Shown piece by piece: positions 55,801 to 64,000 of a stretch of 64,000 bases of DNA. Both the position numbers and the translations under genes were made by a program. Location: contig NC_060974.1 of NCBI RefSeq assembly GCF_910589235.1, positions 1 through 64,000 on the forward strand, given 5' to 3'. Source of the DNA: Vespa crabro (taxonomy: Eukaryota; Arthropoda; Insecta; Hymenoptera; Vespidae). Under the pieces are notes generated by a model that had not been told where the DNA came from, did not search any database, and saw nothing but the letters and a program-made list of their open reading frames with translations. The first letter of the stretch is position 1, and every line of letters starts with the position of its first letter.

Positions 55801-58440
55801 CGTTATTATCGTTATTCTTCTTCACATTATTATTATTATTGTCCTTTTTGTCTTTAATATCATTATTATAATTATTATTATTTTCGTTAATATTATTATT
55901 ATTATCGATATTATCGTTTCTTTCGTTTATAATACTATTGTTATTATCGTTGTTATCGATAATATTGTTTTTACCTTTATTAATTATATTGCTATTAACG
56001 TTAATATCGTTATTATTAATATCGTTATTAACGTAGTAATCGTTATTATTGTTATTATTATTATTATTATTATCGTCATTATCGTTATTATTATTAACGT
56101 TATTATCGTTACTATCGTTATTATTGTTATTACTATTATTATCATAATCATCGGTTTTATCGTTATTATTGCTATTATTAGTTTCGTTATTGTCGTTATT
56201 TTCGCTATTATCGTTATAATTGTTATTATTATTATTATTGGTCTTATTATTATCGGCCTTATTATTATTATCATTAACGTTATTATCGTTAATTTTGTTA
56301 TTATAATTATAGCTATTATAATTATTATCGTTATTATCGAAATATTGATTTTACTATTACCGTTATTATCGTAATTATCATTATTATTAATATCGATATT
56401 ATTGTTATTATCGTTATTATTGTTATCATTATAGTTATTATCGATAATATCATTATTATCGTTATTATTTTTATTATATTTATTATCGTTATTATTGTTA
56501 TTATTGTTATTATTAGTATTTTTATTATCTTTATCATCGTTGTTATTGTTATTATTGTTATTAATAGTATTATTATTTTCGATATAATCGTTATTATTGT
56601 TATTAATGTTATTATTATTATCGTTATTTTTATAATTATAAACATCGTAATTATCGTTATTATTATTATTATGAATATTGATATTATCGCTATTATCGCT
56701 ATTATCGTTATTATTATTATTACTGTTATCGTTATAATCGTTATTATCTCTATTATCCTTCTTTTTTTAACATTAATACAACTATTATCGTTATTATCGT
56801 AATTTTCGTTATTATTGATATTATTATTTTCGTTGTTATCGTAATTATCGTTATTAATTTTATTATTGTTTTTATCGATATAAATATTTTTGTTATTATA
56901 GTTACTATCCTTATTATCGTTGTTATTGTTATTGTTATTAATATTTTTATTATTATCTTAACTAACGATATTATCATAATTATCTTCTTTAATATTATTA
57001 TAATTATCGTTATAATCGTTATTATTATCATTATCGTTATTATTGTTATTATTATTATATTTATTTTCGTAATTACCGTTATTATTATTATTACTATTAT
57101 CGTCATTATCGTCATAATCGTTATTATTGATCTTTTCATTATTATTAATATCGCTGTTACCTTTATTATTTATATAATTATATTCGGTATTATCGTTATT
57201 ATAGTTATTAGTGTTATTATTAATACTATTATTATCGTTATTATTGTTTTTAACGTTATTATTTTTATTATTACTATTGTTAGTATCGGTATTATCGTTA
57301 TTTTTGTCATTATTATCGTTATAGAAGTTATTATCTTTATTATCGTTTTTATTAATATTATTATAATAATCGTCTATCGTTATTATTGTTTCTATAGAAA
57401 TGGTTATTATTTTGATTACCGTTATAATCTTTAATACCGACATTACCTTAATTATTATTATTATTATGATTACCGTTATTATCTTTATTATAATTATTAT
57501 TATTATCGTTATTATCGTTCTTATTATTATCTTGATTATCGTTATTTTTGTTATTAGTACAATTATCCTTATGATCATTATTATCGTTATTATCGATATC
57601 ATTTTTATTACTATTATCTTCACTCTCGTTAATATCGTTATTATCATACATATTATCATTATTGTTATTATCGTTATTATGGTTATTATTATTAGTATTA
57701 TAACAGTTATTATAATTTATGTCGTTCTTATCGCTATTATTATTATAATTGTTATCGTTTTTATCGTTAAAATCATAATTATCGTTATTTTTATTTTTAT
57801 TATTATCGTTATTATCGATATTGTCGTTATTAATATTTTTACTATTTTCATTATTACCATAATTATTATTATCGTTATTATCATGATTATTGTTAACATT
57901 ATTATCGTTATTATCGTTAATATATTTATTATCCTCACTATTATTATTATTAATATTATAGTTATTATCGTTGTTATCATTATTATTGTTATCATTACTA
58001 CTATTATTACCGTTATTATCGTCATTATGTTTATTACTATTATTATTATCGGTTATATCGTAATTATCGTTATTATTGTTATTATTTTTAACCTTCCAAT
58101 CTTTGCTTCGTTTATTAACGTTATTAGTATTATTATTATTACCGTTATTATCGTTACTATCGTTAGTATTGTTATTATTAATACCGTTAATATCGTTATT
58201 ATTGTTATTATTGTTATTATAGTTATTATTTTTATAATTATTTCATTCGCATTTATCGTTATTTTTGTTATTATTGTTAGTATTATGATTGACATTATCG
58301 TTTTTATCGTAATAATTGTTATTATTATTATTATTATCGATATTATTGTTAATACTGATATTGTAAATATCGAGACTATTGTTATTATCGTTATTACTGT
58401 TATCGTTATTATCGTTATTGTCTTCATTATTGTTATTGTA

Positions 58441-59260
58441 ATAAAGATATAATAAAGATAAATAAATAATAAAGAAAAATAATAATAATAATTACTATAA
58501 TAACGATAATAACGATAATAATATTAAGGATAATGACATAATAATAAAAATAATAATAAGGATAATAACCATAATAACGATAATAACGATAATAACTATA
58601 TTGAAAATAATATCGACAATCATAATGACTATATTAAAGATAATATTGTTAATAATAAGACTAATAATAACAATAATAACGGTAATAGCGATAATAACGA
58701 TTATAATAATAACAATAATAACGATAATACTAATAGTAAAAATAACAATAATAACGACAATAAAGATTATGACGTTAATAATATTAACGATAATTACGAC
58801 AATATTATTATTATTAACGACAATTACGGTAATAACGATAATAATAATAACGATATCAACGATAGAATCGATAAAAGTAATAAAAATATTAACGATAATA
58901 TGGATAATAATAATAATAATAATAACTATAATAACGATAATAACGATAAACTCAATTATAATAATAACGATAATATCGATAACAATAATAATAATAGTAT
59001 CCATAATAACGATAATAGACACAATAATATTAACGATATTAACGACAATATAGATAATAATAATATTAATATTAACGATAAAATCGACAATAATAAAAAT
59101 AACAATAATTTTAATAACGATAATAACGAATACATCGATAATAACGATAATAGCTATAATAAAATAACGATAATAACAATAATAATAATAATAATAATAT
59201 CGATATTTAAGTTAATAACGATAATAATATTAACAATATAAACGATAATATCGAATAATA
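58441..59260 (-). repeat. Degenerate TTATTATCG nonamer array (minus polarity) after a polarity switch
   Basis: At about 58440-58475 the array changes from TTATTATCG to AATAATAACG polarity through an A-rich patch (AATAAAGATATAATAAAGAT). From about 58495 it is regular minus-polarity nonamer up to the 3' end of copy D. No gene is visible. Confidence 0.88.
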
Positions 59261-59407
59261 TTTTTTGTCCTAGAGGCATGGTGAAACCATCCCGGTACCG
59301 TCATGTGACATTAATTCGGGATGGCGCCACTACATCATTTCCCATTAATTGGACTCTCTCAATTCGGCTGTACGTGGCCAGAACCTTGAGCAACGTTGGC
59401 GGCACGT

Positions 59408-61987
59408 CTATGGGCCGCCCATCTCATTCTTCCATTTTCGTAAGATTGCCCTCACGTAGCAGGCAACCTTGTTCCACTCTTTCTGCCCTCGCAGCATTTT
59501 CTCCACAAAGTTTTCCGGCGAGATGTCTCCGAGCTCCTGCTCCAAGGCAAATCGTTCGCCGCTCCAGCGTGTACATATTAAGGATGTGTGGTGGGCGTCG
59601 TCGACGGTTGTGACGCCATAGGGATTGTTGCCATCTGCTACTTTCCTCATCTTTGCAAGGTAGGAGCGTAACAGTCCATGCCCTGTCAGGAATTGGATGA
59701 GGTAGAAATCTACCTCTCCTGCCTCCCGGTTTATCCAGTTCTCTAGTCTACTGATAAGTCGGGAAGTCCACCTACCCCTAGTTTCTTGCTCCCATCTGCT
59801 TTGTCAGGTCTCGATGCTGGTAGACCTGGCGAGCCTTGATGCCTCCTCCTTACCCAAAACGGACCTCTGATGGTGGACGAATTACCTCTCCTGGGCTAGT
59901 AGATCTATCGGGATTACCTCCGCGACCACAATCACCGCGGTCTCAGAGACCTTGCGGTAGGAGCACGCGATTCGGATAGCGCCTCTCCTCTGTTCCGCGG
60001 CTATGCACTTGCGATATTTCACCTTTCGCAGCGCCTGGGCACATATTTCTGCGCCGTACAGCATCACTGCTTCGGCAGCACGAAACGTTAATCTTCGAAA
60101 GCACGGCCGGGGTTCGTTGACATTGTCCATGAGTGTGCTCAACGTGGCAACTACTTTCGCCGCCTTGTCAGCTACCCTTAGTATATGCTCTACGTAAGTG
60201 AGTTTGCAATCGAGAATTACTCTTAGGTACCTGACAGGCGGCTTAGTCTGGATCGTCGCGTCTCCTACGGTAAAGCAGCGCAAGGTGATGTGCGCTTCTT
60301 CGTTAGTAGCACGATCTCTGTTTTCTGGACTGCTAAGGATAACCCGTTAACTTCCATCCAGGAGATGACTCTGCGCATGACCTGGTTGAGTGGCAGCTGT
60401 GGCCCCTCCGTGTCTCTTGTAGTTATGACAACTGCAGTGTCGTCTGCGTACCCAACCAAGAAAGCACCATCAGGGACTGCCATACGAAGGATACCTTCGT
60501 AAAACATATTCCAGATATCCAGTCCTAGTATGGATCCCTGAGCTGCCCCCGATATCAAATCCAAGTTTCTTGGACTATCGCCAGTATTGTATTCTAGGAA
60601 GCGCTCGATCAGGTAATCCCCGAGTATTCTGACTAGGTACCCCGGAACTCTGAAATTACGTTCGAGCGCTTCCATTGCCAATTCCCAACTGACGAAGTTG
60701 AAGGCATTTCTCACGTCTAAGGTGGCCAGCAGACACAAAGGGCGGGAATGGGGATTCCCGCGCTCGGTCATCTTAGCGGCCGTGACAACCTCCTGAACTG
60801 CGTGGATGGTGGAGAGGCCGGATCGAAATCCATACTGACGGGCAGCAAGATCCCCCGCTACCCTCACGGCTGCGTGCAGCAGTGGCCTAAGCAGCTTCTC
60901 CAGGAGCTTGCCAACCGTATCGAGCATACAGATGGGTCTGTATGAAGAAGCTGCATCTGCCGGACCCTTGCCCTTGCTGATGAGCACAAGCCTCGCTTTC
61001 TTCCACGGGGCGGTGAATATGCCCTCCTTGCAGCCAGGGAACAAGCATCGAGATCGCGTCTCTTCGCTCATTGTGCTATACTGCGAAGCCTTATGCACTT
61101 CTTACGAAGATCTGCGATCTCGTTCGTCCACCAGTATGCAGGACGCCTCTGCCGTTTCGTGCCCTTCTTTGGCACCGCTATCGCGCAAGCCTTTTGGATG
61201 AGCTGCATAGTTGCTGCAGTAATCATCCTGGCTTGTGCTGGTGGCAATTGACTCGCGGATGCATTTTGAAGGGATCTCCATCCTTCTTCAATGACCGAAG
61301 ACAGCCTCTCTCGATCCATTTTTGCAATGATCCCTGGGGGGTCTTACTAGAGTTGTCACGGCTGGCCTCCTATCGTGTACGTTGAAGAGGATGTCCATCG
61401 ACGTTCCCGGTATAATCCTAAATTACCCGCCAGCCTGCGACTCTTGCCACAAGTTGTTCGTTGGCAAGAGAAACGTCTGGGATCGTCTCTCTGTAGCCAG
61501 GTCTACGGAAGGTTGATGTCGAGCTTATGTTGAGTACTGATAGCTGTAGTCTCGACACCAACTCCATGATTCGTCCTCCTCTGGAGTCCGGCCTGGCCTC
61601 CCCCCATTCAAGGGCTTTGGCGTTGAGGTCACCTGCCACGATGAGATCCCCTTGCTTTTCCCGCTGTGCGTCTTCCAGATCGTTCAATTTGGTCTGGAAG
61701 TCATCTATCCGGTCGTTCGGGGTGAGGTATACGCTCAAATAAGTCGCCGATTTATGTCTCACCCAAACGTAACTGCGTCCGGATCCTTGATCTGACACAT
61801 GTATTTGTTGGGGGTTTGGGATCCAGAAGGTCGCGGTGTTCAATTCGTCTGCGTACCATTCTATTCCTGCTCTGTCCTGATACTGTTCGCTTATTAGAGC
61901 GATATCAGCTTGCTTTTCCGAGTAGAGCTGGGTTAGAAGGTGGTGCGACGTCCTGCTCCTATTGAGATTACCCTGAAGTACACTCGT
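59408..61987 (-). pseudogene. Copy D ORF2: APE endonuclease-reverse transcriptase, disrupted
   Basis: The expected ATG is ACG (61987-61985). The APE domain shows LISEQYQD (metal-binding Glu), WVRHKSATYLSVYLTPNDRI and GDLNAKALEWGEARPD, then a frameshift just after VARVAGWRVI near 61418. A further block, MDRERLSSVIEEGW, continues to about 61068. There about 400 bp of the RT N-terminus present in copy A is missing. The RT block 61059-60265 has PWKKARLVLISKGKG, RQYGFRSGLSTIHA, ATLDVRNAFN, GAAQGSILGLDIWN and GYADDTAVV (YADD 60450-60439). A frameshift near 60283 leads into FTVGDATIQTKPPVRYLR, YGAEICAQAL and EVIPIDLLAQER. The C-terminus has DDAHHTSLICTRW and ends GGP, stop 59410-59408. R1-like by motif order; no RNase H domain seen. 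Confidence 0.88.
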
Positions 61988-63488
61988 CCTGTTTTCCTCT
62001 TGTTGGATGTTGCATGGGCCACCTTGAATGTTTTGCAGGCCCTTGATCCTGCCAAGTGCTTTTTAGGTTCAACAACGCTATTGGAGAATAAGAAGCAAGT
62101 CGGTTCGCTGACCTTGCAGTCATTGATCTTGTGCCCCGTGCCGCCGCAGAAATAGCAGAACATACTGCGATCAGAGCCATTGCACGTGGCGCTATAGTGA
62201 CCAAAGTTGAGACAGCGGTAGCATCTCCTCACTTCTGCTCTTCGCCTGACCCTGCAGCTGACGATGTCGACCAGCACTCGGCCGACCTTTAAAAGCTTCG
62301 CAGCTGCTTCCTCTTCTAGTCTCACGAGGGCCAGGCGTTGTTGTCTCGCGTTGGGGTTCGTCAATTTAACCTCTAGTTTCCCCGCGTAGCCTGGCAGGGA
62401 CCTCTTTAGGGCCACCTCGACTTCCACCACCAATGTGTAACAATCGCAGTCCCGTATCTCCAGCGTACCTCTAGGGACGATTTCCGTGATGCAGCTCGTT
62501 TCTCCAACTTCTTTCCTCAGGTTTTACGTGAATGAGGAGCTGATATGCACAGTAGTCTTCTTAAGTTCGAGAAGAACCCCTCCAATTCTGGTCTGCCGGA
62601 ACGATCTAACGTTTACCCCTGTTCCGCTGGTCTTGAAGTGCTGGTGGATGTCTCCGACTACGACTGCATAAGATTTACCTTGCGCAGGTTTCGAGAGGAT
62701 CGCGTCCGGCCTTGTTCTCTTTCTCGGCCTTTCCTCCGATTTGCTCGATTTCTTTTTCTCCTGCCGTGGGTGTTTCATCACCTTCGTCACTAGTTTGTCC
62801 TAATTTCGTCTCTTCTTAACGACCTCCGTCGACTTGGTGGCTTCGGACGTCGTCGTCTCTTGCCATGGTCTTTTGAGGCTTTTTTGAGGCAACTGTGGCT
62901 GGCTTGTGGCTACTTTTTTAATTGCGCCAGCATCAGTAAGAAAATTTACCCAAGGGCTCTGTGAAACTCGGGCGAGGGTCCTCGCTCGCTTAATGATCAT
63001 TCTTCGAGATTCATAAATGAACTCGTGGCTGTCTATGATGTCCTCCATTTCTGGGAGCCCTTGCTCAATAGGGTTGTTAACGTTGAGCTGTCTAGTAATA
63101 GCCGCCTTCATTTGGCAAGGAGTACTTTCACTTGAGCGAGGTTCTCACTATCTCCATTTTGTGATGTCCCCATCGCAGGCTGCATAGGTGACGTCAGACC
63201 GGAGAACCGCGTGCTATCAACTGTCCTGGCAGCCAATTGCCACTCCTCCAAGTGGCTTTCCTCATATTTTAGCCTTCCTGTCGCCATAGACAAACCGCGG
63301 GGCAGGTCGACTACCTGTGGTGCTCTTCCTGTAGCAATATCCAGAGTTGGGGCCAGGTTGCCTACACCAAGCTCCTGGCAGTTGCTGGATGACGACGGTG
63401 GGTGGCCTGCCCTAAAACTACCTGACACGGCCGTGGCGTGGGAGTACCTCCCACGGCAGCATTTAACTTTTCCTGTACTATACATCAT
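61933..63488 (-). pseudogene. Copy D ORF1 (gag-like, two CCHC knuckles), disrupted
   Basis: The start is taken as ATG 63488-63486 (MMYSTGKVKCCRG), which B and C share. The first frame runs to 63108; a single-base loss compared with copy B (TTT for TTTT, near 63113) shifts frame. The next block has PEMEDIIDSHEFIYESRR and SLKRPWQETTTSE and ends in a TAG near 62800. KSSKSEERPRKRTRPDA and RSFRQTRIGG follow, then a TAA at 62526-62524. The last block reads GKLEVKLTNPNARQQR and ends with two intact knuckles, CYRCLNFGHYSATC and CYFCGGTGHKINDC (about 62223-62116), both CX2CX4HX4C. The ORF1 stop TGA is mutated to CGA, so the frame runs on to 61933. Confidence 0.85.
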
Positions 63489-63710
63489 AAGAAATATAAT
63501 TATTTGGAGGCTAGCTCCCCAAAGGAGAGGAAGGAAACGGAAGGAAGCTTGATAGTGAGAGAAAGAATAGAAAAACATATAAAAGAAGAACAAAGGTAGT
63601 AATAGCCGTACAAGAACATTAACACGCCATTCACACAGTCCCTTTTAGTCGCCTCCTCCGACAAGCAGGGTGCACTATGGGAGTATTCTAACTCCCCCTA
63701 CTCAAAGGAA
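63489..63710 (-). other. 5' UTR of copy D
   Basis: About 222 bp. It holds CCCTGCTTGTCGGAGGAGGC, GACTAAAAGGGACTGTGTGA and the CTCCCCAAATAATTATATTT-type stretch before the ORF1 ATG, as in copies B and C. No promoter motif could be assigned. Confidence 0.7.
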
Positions 63711-63953
63711 TTAATAATAATAGTAATAATAATAAAAATAATAATAACGATAATAACAATAATAACAATAATAGAAAAAATAATAAGAAAGATAACAACG
63801 ATATTAACGATATCAACGATAATAAAACATAACAATAATAACAATAATAATAATAATAACGATACTAACGATAATAGCAGAACAATTTTAACAATAATAA
63901 CAATAATAACAATAATAATAGTAGTAATAATAATAATAATATCAATAATTGCG

Positions 63954-63996
<43 letters not shown>

Positions 63997-64000
63997 TTAT
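63711..64000 (-). repeat. Degenerate TTATTATCG nonamer array (minus polarity), window edge
   Basis: AATAATAACGATAATAACA-type sequence, with a pure (AAT)n run at about 63954-63992. It continues past the window end. Confidence 0.9.

Larger units (their letters stand above)
36554..58440 (+). repeat. Degenerate TTATTATCG nonamer array (plus polarity), 21.9 kb
   Basis: The longest block of the window, uninterrupted by any element. The plus strand is TTATTATCG with frequent TTATTATTG, TTATTATCA, TTATAATCG and TTAATATCG variants. Length changes are mostly multiples of three, so translated frames stay open for up to 657 codons (45976-47949). Internal duplications are listed separately. Tiny islands that do not fit the nonamer occur, for example AGCGGAAAATCAC at about 53135 and CCTTCCAATCTTTGCTTCG at about 58093. 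No gene, RNA gene or mobile element is visible. Confidence 0.92.
59261..63710 (-). mobile_element. Non-LTR retrotransposon copy D, both ends present, most complete copy
   Basis: The 5' end on the minus strand begins TTCCTTTGAGTAGGGGGAG right after TTATTA. Then come the CCCTGCTTGTCGGAGGAGGC block, ORF1 with two CCHC knuckles, ORF2 with endonuclease and YADD RT, and a short 3' UTR ending CTAGGACAAAAAA before TATTATTCG repeat. The length of about 4.45 kb is short of a full element, because about 400 bp of the RT N-terminal region is deleted near 61040-61070. Several point lesions exist in both ORFs. Flanking nonamer has the same polarity as the element on both sides. Confidence 0.93.

Noticed and set aside
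36554..58440. CRISPR array or phage-type direct repeats
   Set aside because: Repeats are 9 bp, degenerate and contiguous with no unique spacers of fixed length. The window is eukaryotic in character.

Overview
The window is eukaryotic heterochromatin and contains no host gene I can support. It has three ingredients: a ~330/340-bp AT-rich satellite, a very long degenerate array of the nonamer TTATTATCG (reverse complement CGATAATAA), and four broken copies (A-D) of one non-LTR retrotransposon family. The retrotransposon encodes an ORF1 with two CCHC knuckles and an ORF2 with an APE-type endonuclease and a reverse transcriptase (YADD). The ORF2 motifs and layout are closest to the R1 clade (R1/TRAS/Waldo-like), which is typical of arthropods. 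An insect or other arthropod is therefore the best guess, and the species cannot be told from the sequence. No tRNA, rRNA, CRISPR array or bacterial operon is visible.

Layout (polarity is that of TTATTATCG, of the satellite, or of the element): satellite + (1-3060); nonamer + (3061-5240); element A + (5241-9142, 5'-truncated); nonamer + (9143-10940); satellite - (10941-19017, about 24 monomers); nonamer - (19018-21807); element B - (21808-22946, 5' part only); nonamer - (22947-28328); polarity switch (28329-28391); nonamer + (28392-33373); element C + (33374-36553, internal deletion); nonamer + (36554-58440, almost 22 kb); polarity switch; nonamer - (58441-59260); element D - (59261-63710, nearly full length but missing part of the RT); nonamer - to the end.

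The parts fit one picture. All four element copies have the same polarity as the nonamer around them. The three copies that keep a 5' end all join the repeat at TTATTA. This is what a retrotransposon that targets the nonamer array would produce, comparable to TRAS/SART in TTAGG telomeric arrays or Waldo in ACAY repeats. The nonamer meets the satellite at the same point of the satellite monomer (TAATCG) at 3060 and 19017, so it probably arose or was inserted inside a satellite monomer. Flipping 10.94-28.35 kb in silico would give satellite, nonamer and all elements one common polarity up to 58.44 kb, so a single inversion (or an assembly misjoin) explains most of the arrangement.

The many long open frames in the nonamer are low-complexity artefacts: five of the six frames of TTATTATCG lack a stop. 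No copy of the retrotransposon in this window is coding-competent.
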